Assembly: GCA_947475545.1 (NCBI GenBank)
Contig: CANJLL010000001.1
Coordinates: forward strand, 248,001-312,000
Direction: 5' to 3'
Length of the DNA: 64,000 nt
Origin: Chloroflexota bacterium
Lineage (GTDB): Bacteria; Chloroflexota; Limnocylindria; Limnocylindrales; CSP1-4
Shown here: piece after piece, positions 1 to 7,465 of the stretch
Layout of the letters: each line of letters starts with the position of its first letter
Position numbering within the stretch: the stretch's first letter is position 1
The notes under the pieces: model-generated
Databases searched by the model: none
Told to the model about the DNA's origin: nothing
What the model saw: the letters and a program-made list of their open reading frames with translations, nothing else
Made by a program: the position numbers and the translations under genes

Positions 1-1286
1 ACCAGATCAGCCAGTTCGATCTGCCCCTGGCCGCCGATGGCCGGCTCACCTTCGACACCTCCCTCGGCCCCGTGACCATCGGGATCCGGCGCGCCCACCT
101 CGAGGAGGACACCGCCAAGCTGATCCATGCCGAGGGCACGGATGGTGGCCGGGTCAGCCTGGTGGACTTCAACCGGTCTGGTGCCCCGCTGATGGAGATC
201 GTCACGGAGCCGGACGTCCGGTCGGCGGAGCAGGCCCGTCGGTATGCCGAGGAGCTGCAGCTCCTGCTCCGCTCCATTGGCGTGTCCGACGCGGACATGG
301 AACGCGGGCAGATGCGGGTGGAGGCCAACGTCTCGCTCCGGCCGGTGGGCACGGAGCCGTTCGGGACGCGCGTCGAGGTCAAGAACATGAACTCCTTCCG
401 CTCGGTGGAGCGGGCCATCGAGTTCGAGATCGTCCGCCAGGGAGCCGCCCTGGACGCAGGGGAGCGGCTGACCCAGGACACCCGGGGCTGGTCCGACGAC
501 CGAGGCGAGACGTACGTCATGCGGTCCAAGGAGGACTCGCACGACTACCGCTACTTCCCCGAGCCGGATCTGCCGCCGCTCCGCGTGGATCCGGCGTGGC
601 TGGCCGAGATCCGTGCGGGGCTGCCGGAGCTGCCGGCGGCGCGCCGCGTGCGCTACCAGGCGGAGCTGGGCCTCTCCGCGTATGACGCGGGCGTGGTCGC
701 GGGGGACGCCGGGGCGACCGCGCTCTTCGAGGCGACCATGGACGCCGGTCGGTCGTTGGACAGCGTGCGTCCGTTGGACGCCGTGCGTCCGTTGGACGCC
801 GTGCGTCCGTTGGACGCCAAGCAGGTCGCCAACTGGGTGACCGTGGACTACCTGGGCCTGCGCAATGCCGGGGCCACGGGGTCCGCGATCACCGTCGATC
901 CGGCCCAGCTCGCCGCCATCGTGCGCGCCGTGGGCGAGGGGGCCGTGACGAGAGCGCAGGGACGACAGGTCCTCGCTGAGCACGCGGAGACGGGCGCGTC
1001 TGCGGCCGCCATCGTCGACGCGCGGGGCTTCCGACAGATCTCCGACGCCGGTGCCATCGGCGCGGCCGTGGACGCCGTCATCGCGGCCAACCCGGCCGCG
1101 GTCGCGGACTATCGGGCCGGCAAGGCCCAGGCCGTGGGCTTCCTCGTGGGCCAGGTCATGAAGAGCACCAAGGGCCAGGCGAACGCGGCGGCTGCCGGCG
1201 CCGCGATCCGCGAGCGACTCGACGGCGCGCCGGAGGCCGCCACGCCGGGGGATGGCGCGCCGAGCGGTGGGGCGGTAGAGGGCTGA
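1..1286 (+). CDS. gatB: Asp/Glu-tRNA(Asn/Gln) amidotransferase subunit B (5' truncated)
   Basis: GatB activates the mischarged Glu-tRNA(Gln) or Asp-tRNA(Asn) and, with GatA and GatC, converts it to the amide form. The reading frame is open from base 3, so the start lies before the window. Visible family signatures are QISQFDLPLA at the very start, the VEANVSLRP and EVKNMNSFRSVERAIEFE stretches, and EDSHDYRYFPEPDLPPL. These are followed by the helical tail domain (ANWVTVDYLG through VGQVMKSTKGQAN) that contacts the tRNA. The tail carries an unusual hexapeptide repeat (RPLDAV) encoded by tandem 18 bp units at 747-818, just before the conserved KQVANWV segment. The protein ends in a Gly/Ala/Pro-rich tail. 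The next gene begins 2 bp after the stop, so the two are probably co-transcribed. The identification is secure. Confidence 0.96.
   Translation, partial: QISQFDLPLAADGRLTFDTSLGPVTIGIRRAHLEEDTAKLIHAEGTDGGRVSLVDFNRSGAPLMEIVTEPDVRSAEQARRYAEELQLLLRSIGVSDADMERGQMRVEANVSLRPVGTEPFGTRVEVKNMNSFRSVERAIEFEIVRQGAALDAGERLTQDTRGWSDDRGETYVMRSKEDSHDYRYFPEPDLPPLRVDPAWLAEIRAGLPELPAARRVRYQAELGLSAYDAGVVAGDAGATALFEATMDAGRSLDSVRPLDAVRPLDAVRPLDAKQVANWVTVDYLGLRNAGATGSAITVDPAQLAAIVRAVGEGAVTRAQGRQVLAEHAETGASAAAIVDARGFRQISDAGAIGAAVDAVIAANPAAVADYRAGKAQAVGFLVGQVMKSTKGQANAAAAGAAIRERLDGAPEAATPGDGAPSGGAVEG
747..818 (+). repeat. 18 bp in-frame tandem repeat inside gatB
   Basis: Three perfect 18 bp units (765-782, 783-800, 801-818), each reading GTGCGTCCGTTGGACGCC, follow one degenerate unit (747-764). 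The repeat stays in frame and adds RPLDAV hexapeptides between two parts of the GatB tail domain. Because the unit is a multiple of three, copy-number change would not shift the frame. Confidence 0.95.
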
Positions 1287-1288
1287 CG

Positions 1289-1561
1289 GTGGGGCTCCTC
1301 AATCTCATCGCCTGGGCGGCTGGCGTGGTCCTCATCGCCCTCGGCTACCGACGGGCGCGAGGGCCGTGGCTCCGCTACCAGATGCTCCGTGAGCAGGACG
1401 CCAACGTTGCCCGCTACGAGGCGTGGCGCGGTGGGCTCCGCGACACCGGCACCACCGGCGCATCGGTGGCCATGGCCATGCTCCGACGCCAGGCCCAGTC
1501 CGGCGCGCTGATCGCCGTCGTCGGGTTCGTCCTCGTGCTCGCCGGGTTCGCGCTGAAGTAA
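1289..1561 (+). CDS. small membrane protein of unknown function
   Basis: A 90-residue protein starting at GTG, 2 bp after the gatB stop. It has a hydrophobic N-terminal segment (about residues 2-19), a basic middle region rich in Arg (YRRARGPWLRYQMLREQD, ARYEAWRGG) and a second hydrophobic segment at the C-terminus (about 72-89). This suggests two membrane passes with a short cytoplasmic connector. I do not recognise the family. The coupling to gatB says only that it is probably co-expressed with it. Confidence 0.7.
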   Translation: MGLLNLIAWAAGVVLIALGYRRARGPWLRYQMLREQDANVARYEAWRGGLRDTGTTGASVAMAMLRRQAQSGALIAVVGFVLVLAGFALK

Positions 1562-1575
1562 CGGGCCCGCGCCGG

Positions 1576-1622
1576 GCCACGCCGGGGGGCCGCGCGGGTC
1601 GCCGCCGGCCGCGCGGCGTGGC
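1576..1622. terminator. GC-rich hairpin between convergent genes
   Basis: GCCACGCC at 1576-1583 pairs with GGCGTGGC at 1615-1622, enclosing further GC-rich self-complementary sequence. It lies between the stop of the small membrane protein and the stop of the converging CoA-binding gene, the place for a shared terminator. There is no T-tract. Confidence 0.5.
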
Positions 1623-1646
1623 CGCCGGCCGTGCCGGGAACCTGGT

Positions 1647-2210
1647 TCAGTCGCGCAGCCGGTGGTGGTCAACCATGATGCAGCGGTCCATGACCACATC
1701 GAGTCCGGCTGCGGCTGCGATCCGCGCCGCCTCCCAGCTGACGACGCCCTGCTGCATCCAGAGGCAGCCGGCGCCGGCCGCGACCGCCTCGTGCGCGTGC
1801 GTCGGACACGCCGAGGCGCGCCGGAAGAGGTTCACGATCTCGAACGGGCCGGTGGCCGCGACCGCCTCGCCCAGCGTGTGGTAGGCGGTGACGCCATCGA
1901 TCTCCGTCTCGTCGGGGTTCACGGGGACGGCGTCGAACCCGGCCCGGCGCAGGTAGCGGAAGATGCCCCACGACGGGCGACCCGGCCTGGCCGACGCCCC
2001 GATCACCGCGATCCGGCGCGCGCCCCGGAGCACGCGCTCGACGCCCGCCTCGTCCAGGAGCGGGACGGCAGTGACGCGGCCCTCCTGCAGGTCCAGGATC
2101 TCGCGGGCGCGCCGCCGCTCCTCGCGCAGCCGCGCCGCCGCGGTCTCCTGGTCCTCCTCCAGCCACGTGATGGGCTGGGGCGTGGGCTGACTGGACGCCT
2201 CGTCGCTCAG
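1647..2210 (-). CDS. CoA-binding domain protein (YccU-like)
   Basis: About 187 residues. The Rossmann-like CoA-binding core is clear: RRIAVIGASARPGRPSWG, then FRYLRRAGFDAVPVNP, then FEIVNLFRRA, ending with the family-typical CLWMQQGVVSWEAARIA and VVMDRCIMVDHHRL. Such proteins resemble the CoA-binding domain of succinyl-CoA synthetase alpha, but their role is not established. It is the last gene of the leftward ABC-importer operon. No ATG, GTG or TTG lies in frame near the upstream stop. A CTG at 2210 overlaps the permease stop as CTGA, so I place the start there by analogy with ATGA coupling. A shorter form starting at a GTG just before the core would lose the N-terminal charged helix. Confidence 0.8.
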   Translation of the reverse strand: MSDEASSQPTPQPITWLEEDQETAAARLREERRRAREILDLQEGRVTAVPLLDEAGVERVLRGARRIAVIGASARPGRPSWGIFRYLRRAGFDAVPVNPDETEIDGVTAYHTLGEAVAATGPFEIVNLFRRASACPTHAHEAVAAGAGCLWMQQGVVSWEAARIAAAAGLDVVMDRCIMVDHHRLRD

Positions 2211-3274
2211 TGGGTGGCCTCCCGCTCGTATGGCTGGCCGTCGGCGGCCGGGGCGACGCTCCGTCCGACCACCCCGGCCAGGACGGCGATGGTGACCAGG
2301 TAGGGCAGGGCGGAGAAGACCTGCTCGGGGATGCTGATCAGGATCTCCCCCAGCTGGCCGGGCGGCGGCGTGGTCCGGATCGCCGTGCCCAGGGCCCCGG
2401 ACGCCGCAAACAGCAGCGCGGCGCCAAAGGCCCCGATCGGGTGCCAGCGCCCGAAGATCATCGCCGCGAGGGCGATGAAGCCGCGGCCGTTCGTCATCCC
2501 GGTCTGGAAGGTGGTGCCGAAGTCGATCGTGAACCATGCCCCGGCGAGGCCGGCCAGCAGACCACCCGCCAGCACGTTCCGGTAGCGCAGCCGGATCACG
2601 TCGATCCCGACAGTCTCGGCCGCCTTGGGGTGCTCGCCGACGGCCCGCGTGCGCAGCCCCCAGCGCGAACGGAAGAGCAGGACCTGGAAGACGACGGCGA
2701 TCACGATGGCCGCCATGGTGATGGGCCCCTGGGCCAGGACCATCCGGAAGAGCCAGCCGATGACGGGAAGATCGAGGAGCGCCTGCGGTGGGGCGAACGC
2801 CACGAACTTGCCGCCCGATGGCTGCGACGTACGGCTGAGCAGCAGGTCCAGGTACGCGGTGACCCCGAACGCGACGATGTTGATGATCGTCCCGCTGATG
2901 ATCTGGTCCGCCCGGATGCTGATCGAGAGCCAGGCGTGGACCAGGGAGAAGGCCACGCCCGTGGCCAGCGCGGCCGCCAGCCCGATGAGCAGTGCCGGCG
3001 TGACCCCGAAGAAGAAGCCGGGTTCCGCCGGAAACGCCTGGGCGGCCACCGACGCGACCAGCCACGCCGAGAAGGCGCTGGCCAGCATCATCCCCTCGAT
3101 CCCGATGTTGACCACGCCGGATCGCTCGCTGATGACGCCGCACATGGCGCCCAGCGCCAGCGGCGTGGCGAGCGACAGAATCACGGGTCCGTTGACGGTG
3201 ACCACGTTGAGCAGGAAGTCGAGGAGTTGCAGGATCAGGCCCAGCACCGGGATGTCGAACAGGCCGGTCAGCAT
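2207..3274 (-). CDS. ABC transporter permease, BMP/nucleoside-importer type (second permease)
   Basis: 355 residues with multiple hydrophobic segments of the BPD_transp_2 (branched-chain amino acid/sugar/nucleoside) permease family. The LGAMCGVISERSGVVNIGIEGMMLASAF stretch is typical of the second permease (NupQ/YufQ-like) of BMP-dependent importers. The GLRTRAVGEHPKAAETVGI segment is the cytoplasmic coupling loop that contacts the ATPase. Its ATG overlaps the stop of the first permease by one base (TGATG), indicating translational coupling. The likely substrates are nucleosides or related compounds, inferred from the family and the BMP lipoprotein in the operon; the sequence does not fix the substrate. 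Confidence 0.9.
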   Translation of the reverse strand: MLTGLFDIPVLGLILQLLDFLLNVVTVNGPVILSLATPLALGAMCGVISERSGVVNIGIEGMMLASAFSAWLVASVAAQAFPAEPGFFFGVTPALLIGLAAALATGVAFSLVHAWLSISIRADQIISGTIINIVAFGVTAYLDLLLSRTSQPSGGKFVAFAPPQALLDLPVIGWLFRMVLAQGPITMAAIVIAVVFQVLLFRSRWGLRTRAVGEHPKAAETVGIDVIRLRYRNVLAGGLLAGLAGAWFTIDFGTTFQTGMTNGRGFIALAAMIFGRWHPIGAFGAALLFAASGALGTAIRTTPPPGQLGEILISIPEQVFSALPYLVTIAVLAGVVGRSVAPAADGQPYEREATH

Positions 3275-4422
3275 CAGGGCTTCCCCGTGCCCGAGCCGTA
3301 CGAGCGCGTGACGGTCTGGAGCTCGTCCAGCTTCGCGTGCCCGGCGCGCACCCGGAAGACGAACCGAACGATTACGTCGGCGGTCAGGAAGAACAGGATG
3401 ATCCCCTGCAGGAGGTCGATCATCTGGACGGGCACGCCGGCCTTGACCTGCATCAGCGGCGCACCCGCGCGCAGCGCACCCAGGAGGAGCCCGGAGAAGA
3501 AGATGCCACCGGGCGTGGCGCGGCCCAGCAGCGCGACCGTGATCGCATCGAAGCCCACATTGGTGGCATAGGCGGCGGGCATGTAGCCCGAGACCCCGAG
3601 GATCTCGATGGCGCCGGCGAGCCCCGCCAGCATCCCCCCGACGGTCAGGGACAGGATCACGAGGCGCCTGGGTTGCATGCCGGCGTATCGGGCGGCGTCG
3701 GGGTTGGCCCCCACGGTGCGGATCTCGAAGCCGGTGGTGCTCCGGTAGAGGAGCCAGGAGATCGCCGGGACCACCACGAGGATCACCAGGATGCCGATGT
3801 GGGCCTCGTGGCCGGTACCGACATTGAGGAAGGCCGGCAGCTCGGCGTTCTGGACGTCCGGCGAGCGGGCGAAGGATGCACCCTGTGCCCGGAGCGGCCC
3901 GGTGATCAGGTAGGAGATGACCTGGATGCCGACGTAGTTGAGCATGATGGTGGTGACCACCTCGTGGGCACCGGTGTAGGCCTTCAGCAGCCCCGGGATG
4001 AAGCCGTAGGCCGCGCCCGCCAGCACACCGGCGAGGACCGACAGCGTGATCGCCACGATCGGTGACTCGTGGGCGAGCGCGGCACCGGCCGCCGCGGAGG
4101 CGACCGCGCCCATCAGGAACTGGCCCTGCCCGCCGATGTTGAACAGGCCCGCCTTGAACCCCAGGCCCACGGCCAGGCCAACGAGGATCAGTGGGGTGGC
4201 CGCCACCACGGTGTCGACGAGCGCGTTGACCGACAGCAGCGAGCCCTCGACGATCGCCGCGTAGGTCCGCAGCGGCAGCGATGGGTCGAAGTGGCCCGTG
4301 ACCAGCGGGCTCGACACCAGCATGACGACGGCACCGACGATGAAGGCCAGGAGGATGGCCCCGGCGGGGAGTGCGATGAGGCTCCGGGCTCGCGCCAACG
4401 GGGTGCGCAGGTCGACCCTCAC
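3274..4422 (-). CDS. ABC transporter permease, BMP/nucleoside-importer type (first permease)
   Basis: 382 residues. A basic N-terminus leads into a long hydrophobic helix (LIALPAGAILLAFIVGAVVMLV), and the remainder holds about eight further membrane segments of the BPD_transp_2 fold. Landmarks are LGFKAGLFNIGGQGQFLMGAV and the coupling loop GFEIRTVGANPDAARYAGM, characteristic of the NupP/YufP-type permease. The start ATG overlaps the ATPase stop by 4 bp (ATGA), and the stop overlaps the next permease start, so the three proteins are made from one coupled message. It forms the translocation pore together with the second permease. Confidence 0.9.
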   Translation of the reverse strand: MRVDLRTPLARARSLIALPAGAILLAFIVGAVVMLVSSPLVTGHFDPSLPLRTYAAIVEGSLLSVNALVDTVVAATPLILVGLAVGLGFKAGLFNIGGQGQFLMGAVASAAAGAALAHESPIVAITLSVLAGVLAGAAYGFIPGLLKAYTGAHEVVTTIMLNYVGIQVISYLITGPLRAQGASFARSPDVQNAELPAFLNVGTGHEAHIGILVILVVVPAISWLLYRSTTGFEIRTVGANPDAARYAGMQPRRLVILSLTVGGMLAGLAGAIEILGVSGYMPAAYATNVGFDAITVALLGRATPGGIFFSGLLLGALRAGAPLMQVKAGVPVQMIDLLQGIILFFLTADVIVRFVFRVRAGHAKLDELQTVTRSYGSGTGKP

Positions 4423-6017
4423 GCCCCCGTCCGTCGGGGCTCTGGCGCCGCAGCGCCCTGGGGTGCTCCCTCGGGCGTCTCGTGGCCGCCGGTCGCCATC
4501 AGCAGCCCGACGTGCTCGCGACTGGCGGTTGGTCCATCCAGGATGGCCACCATCTTCCCGCGGTACATCACGCCGATCCGATCGGAGAGCTCCAGGACTT
4601 CGTCCAGCTCGGCCGACACCAGCAGGACTGCGGTCCCGGCGTCGCGTTTGCGGACCGTCTGGCGATGGATGAACTCGACGCTGCCGACATCCAGGCCGCG
4701 CGTGGGCTGGTCCAGCACCAGCAGGCGCAGGTCGCGGTCGAACTCGCGGGCGACCACCATCTTCTGCTGGTTGCCCCCGGAGAGCGTCCCGGCGGTGACC
4801 GTGGCGGACGGCGTCCGGATGTCGAACTCGCGGATGGCCTCCTCGGCGCGGGCGGCGATCGCGGCGTCGTCGCGCACGCCGCGACGGGCGTAGGGCGGCG
4901 CGTAGTAGTCGGTCAGGACCAGGTTGTCGGCCAGTGAAAAGGAGGTGACCATGCCAAACCGGTGGCGGTCGGCCGGCACGAACGAGATGCCATGCTCGTG
5001 CGCCTGGCGCGGGTCGGCCATGGTCACATCGTCGGCGCCCAGCCGGACCCGGCCCGCCGCCGGTCGGCGCAGCCCGGTGATGGCCTCGACCAGCTCGTCC
5101 TGGCCGTTGCCGGCCACCCCGGCGATCCCGAAGATCTCGCCGGCCCGGACCTCGAAGCTGATCCCGTGGACCACCTCGCGCCCGCGATCGTCACCGACAG
5201 CCAGGGATTCCACCGACAGCAGCACGTCCGCCGGGTGGCTCTCGCCCCGATCGGCGACCAACTGCACCTCGCGGCCGACCATCAGCTCCGCGAGGTCCTC
5301 TTCGTTGGTGTCAGCCGGCAGCCGCTCGCCAACCACGCGTCCCCGGCGGATGACGGTGATCCGATCCGCGATCTCGAGCACTTCGGACAACTTGTGGCTG
5401 ATGAAGATGATGCTGTGCCCCTCGGCCGCGAGCCGGCGGAGGACGGCAAAGATCTCCTTGGTCTCCTGGGGCGTCAGGACGGCCGTGGGCTCGTCGAGGA
5501 CCAGGATCCGCGCTTCGCGATAGAGCGCCTTCAGGATCTCGACGCGCTGCTGCCAGCCGACGGACAGCCGCCCAACGGTCTCGTCCGGGTCGATATCGAA
5601 CCCAAACCGCTGGCCCAGCTCCCGGATCCGGCGACGCGCCTCGTCGCGGTCGAGGAAGACGCGGTTGGCCATCGTCTCGGCGCCCAGGAGGATGTTGTCC
5701 GCGACGTTCAGGACGGGGACCAGCATGAAGTGCTGGTGGACCATGCTGATGCCCCGGGCGATCGCGTCGCTGGGGCCCTTGATGGTGATGGGCTCGCCGT
5801 CGAGGAGGATCTCGCCCTCGTCCGGGCGGGTGAGCCCGTACAGGATGTTCATGAGGGTGGACTTCCCGGCCCCGTTCTCGCCGAGCAGCGCGTGGATCTC
5901 ACCGGGCCTGACCGTCAGGTCGATCCGGTCGTTGGCGATCACGCCTGGGTAGCGCTTGGTGATCCCGCGCATCTCCAGCGCGGGTGCGCTGATGGTGGGA
6001 CTGGGTGAGGACGTCAC
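4419..6017 (-). CDS. ABC transporter ATP-binding protein with two ATPase domains (BMP importer)
   Basis: About 532 residues from a GTG at 6017, just before the conserved core ALEMRGITKRYPGVIANDRIDL. The first domain has Walker A GENGAGKSTLM, Q-loop HQHFMLVP, signature LSVGWQQRVEI and Walker B ILVLDEPTAVLTP. The second domain has a degenerate Walker A (GIAGVAGNGQDELVEAI, with no Lys-Ser/Thr pair) and the signature LSGGNQQKMVVARE followed by LLVLDQPTRGLD. This asymmetry is normal for RbsA/NupO-type double ATPases. A longer in-frame start exists at 6143, but it would run through the hairpin at 6047-6086, so the shorter form is preferred. The stop overlaps the first permease start. Confidence 0.93.
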   Translation of the reverse strand: MTSSPSPTISAPALEMRGITKRYPGVIANDRIDLTVRPGEIHALLGENGAGKSTLMNILYGLTRPDEGEILLDGEPITIKGPSDAIARGISMVHQHFMLVPVLNVADNILLGAETMANRVFLDRDEARRRIRELGQRFGFDIDPDETVGRLSVGWQQRVEILKALYREARILVLDEPTAVLTPQETKEIFAVLRRLAAEGHSIIFISHKLSEVLEIADRITVIRRGRVVGERLPADTNEEDLAELMVGREVQLVADRGESHPADVLLSVESLAVGDDRGREVVHGISFEVRAGEIFGIAGVAGNGQDELVEAITGLRRPAAGRVRLGADDVTMADPRQAHEHGISFVPADRHRFGMVTSFSLADNLVLTDYYAPPYARRGVRDDAAIAARAEEAIREFDIRTPSATVTAGTLSGGNQQKMVVAREFDRDLRLLVLDQPTRGLDVGSVEFIHRQTVRKRDAGTAVLLVSAELDEVLELSDRIGVMYRGKMVAILDGPTASREHVGLLMATGGHETPEGAPQGAAAPEPRRTGA

Positions 6018-6046
6018 GTTCGGTGGCCCTGTGGAGGGAGGGGACA

Positions 6047-6086
6047 GAACGAGCGGGCCGGCGCCGGAGGCGCGGCCCGCTCGTTC
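6047..6086 (-). terminator. strong hairpin between the binding-protein gene and the ATPase gene
   Basis: A 13 bp perfect stem (6047-6059 with 6074-6086, GAACGAGCGGGCC) has a further 5 bp stem nested in its loop (6061-6065 with 6069-6073). It follows the lipoprotein stop and precedes the ATPase gene on the same strand. In importer operons such hairpins usually stabilise or attenuate the message so that the binding protein is made in excess. No T-tract is present. Confidence 0.7.
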
Positions 6087-6111
6087 AGGTGAGGACTGAA
6101 GAGGGCGCGGG

Positions 6112-7221
6112 CTACTTGGGGATGTTGCAGCCGCCGAAGGCATTCTCGTCGCATGCCTTGAGCGTCCCGGCCTTCATCGCCGCGACGGCATCGTCGATCA
6201 GCTTCTGCGTGGCGGGCGTGATCAGGCTGGCGGAATCGTGGAAGGGCGACAGGCCGACGTCGTTGCTGCCGATGTCGAGCTTGGCGGTCCCTGCCTTGAA
6301 GGTCCCGGCCTTGACCTTCTGGATCTGGTCGGAGACGTTCTTGGAGAGCTTCTTCTCGGCGCTGACGACGGTGCACTTGGCGGTGTCGGGCGTCGAGAGG
6401 AACTGGTCGACATCGACGCCGATGCCGTAGATCTTGGCGTCGCAGGCAGCCTGCAGGACGCCGTTGCCGGTCAGGCCGGCGACCTGGAAGAGGACATCCA
6501 CGTCGGTGAACTTGGCCAGCAGCTGCTTGGCAAACGCGGTCCCGCCGGCGGGATCGGCGAAGGCGGCCTTGTCAGGGGCAGGGGAGATGTACTGCAGCTC
6601 GACCTTGATGCTGGACTTGACCGACTTGGCGCCGCTGGCGTAGCCGAGCATGTAGTTGGGGACGGCGGGGACGGCAGCCGTGCCGCCGATGGCCGCGATG
6701 TGGCCGCTCTTGCTGATGGAGGCCGCAACGATGCCGGCGAGGTAGCCGGGCTGCTGCTCCTTCCACTGGATGCCCACCAGGTTCGGCAGCAGCGCGGCCG
6801 CGTCACCCTTGCACCCGAAGGTCGGATCCTCGACGCCCGAGGCATCCAGGCACGGCGACTGGTCGACGCCGATGAACTTGATGCCCTTGTTGGCCTTGGC
6901 GGCCTTGATCGTGTCGGACCCCGCGGCGAAGCCGACCGTGACGATCACGTCGTACTTCTGGTCCACGAAGGACTGGATGTTCTTGGCGATGTCCGCCGAG
7001 ACGGAGCTGACCGCGGACTGGGGCGCCTGTGCGCCGATGGCGCTGGCGCCGGCCTGCGCGCCTTCCCACGAGTACTGGTTGAAGTTCTTGTCGTTGAGCG
7101 TGCCCACGTCGGTGACCAGGCCGATCTTGAGCCCGGGGACCGGAGTGGCGGCGCTGGAGCACGCCGACGCGATGATCGCGACGACGGCGAGCCCCACCAG
7201 GGCGATTGACCGTGAACGCAT
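6112..7221 (-). CDS. BMP-family substrate-binding lipoprotein of an ABC importer
   Basis: 369 residues. A signal peptide with lipobox (SIALVGLAVVAIIASAC) ends at Cys22 or so, predicting a lipid-anchored extracytoplasmic protein. The mature part matches the basic membrane protein (BMP/PnrA-like) family: LKIGLVTDVGTLNDKNFNQYSWEG near the N-terminus, VTVGFAAGSDTIKAAKANKGIKFIGVDQSP, GYLAGIVAASISKSG, and VLFQVAGLTGNGVLQAACDAKIYGIGVDVDQ. Family members bind purine nucleosides, though the ligand here is an inference. The ATG at 7221 has a good AGGAGG site 6-7 bases upstream; the frame is open further upstream, but without a signal peptide at the right place. It is the first gene of the importer operon. 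Confidence 0.93.
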   Translation of the reverse strand: MRSRSIALVGLAVVAIIASACSSAATPVPGLKIGLVTDVGTLNDKNFNQYSWEGAQAGASAIGAQAPQSAVSSVSADIAKNIQSFVDQKYDVIVTVGFAAGSDTIKAAKANKGIKFIGVDQSPCLDASGVEDPTFGCKGDAAALLPNLVGIQWKEQQPGYLAGIVAASISKSGHIAAIGGTAAVPAVPNYMLGYASGAKSVKSSIKVELQYISPAPDKAAFADPAGGTAFAKQLLAKFTDVDVLFQVAGLTGNGVLQAACDAKIYGIGVDVDQFLSTPDTAKCTVVSAEKKLSKNVSDQIQKVKAGTFKAGTAKLDIGSNDVGLSPFHDSASLITPATQKLIDDAVAAMKAGTLKACDENAFGGCNIPK

Positions 7222-7450
7222 GGTGTCCTCCTGCTGCACAGGAGCGCGTCCTGTTCGGGCGAGCTGCCCGTGGATCGCGATCCCGCGTCGGCCGTCCAAG
7301 ACGACCCCTGAAGGTCATGCTACCGCCAACAGGCAAGTGCCGGGCAGCCCGGGGTTTGCGCGTTGGCGGCGTCAACGGCGCCCGCCCGCCGCCGCGGTTG
7401 CCCTCGTTGGTGGGACGGGGCCGGCGGCGCGGCATCCTGGCCCGCGCCGC

Positions 7451-7456
7451 TACCAT
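7451..7456 (+). promoter_or_regulatory. -10 element of a near-leaderless dnaE promoter
   Basis: TACCAT lies 9 bases before the dnaE GTG, so transcription would start within a few bases of the start codon. No ribosome-binding site is visible. No convincing -35 was found, so this is a tentative call. The rest of the 7222-7465 divergent region shows no other clear signal. Confidence 0.4.
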
Positions 7457-7465
7457 TGGACTCCC

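Noticed and set aside
6770-7465. Upstream extension of dnaE by 232 codons
   Set aside because: It overlaps the BMP gene on the other strand, lacks conservation, and the PHP domain begins exactly at the GTG at 7466.
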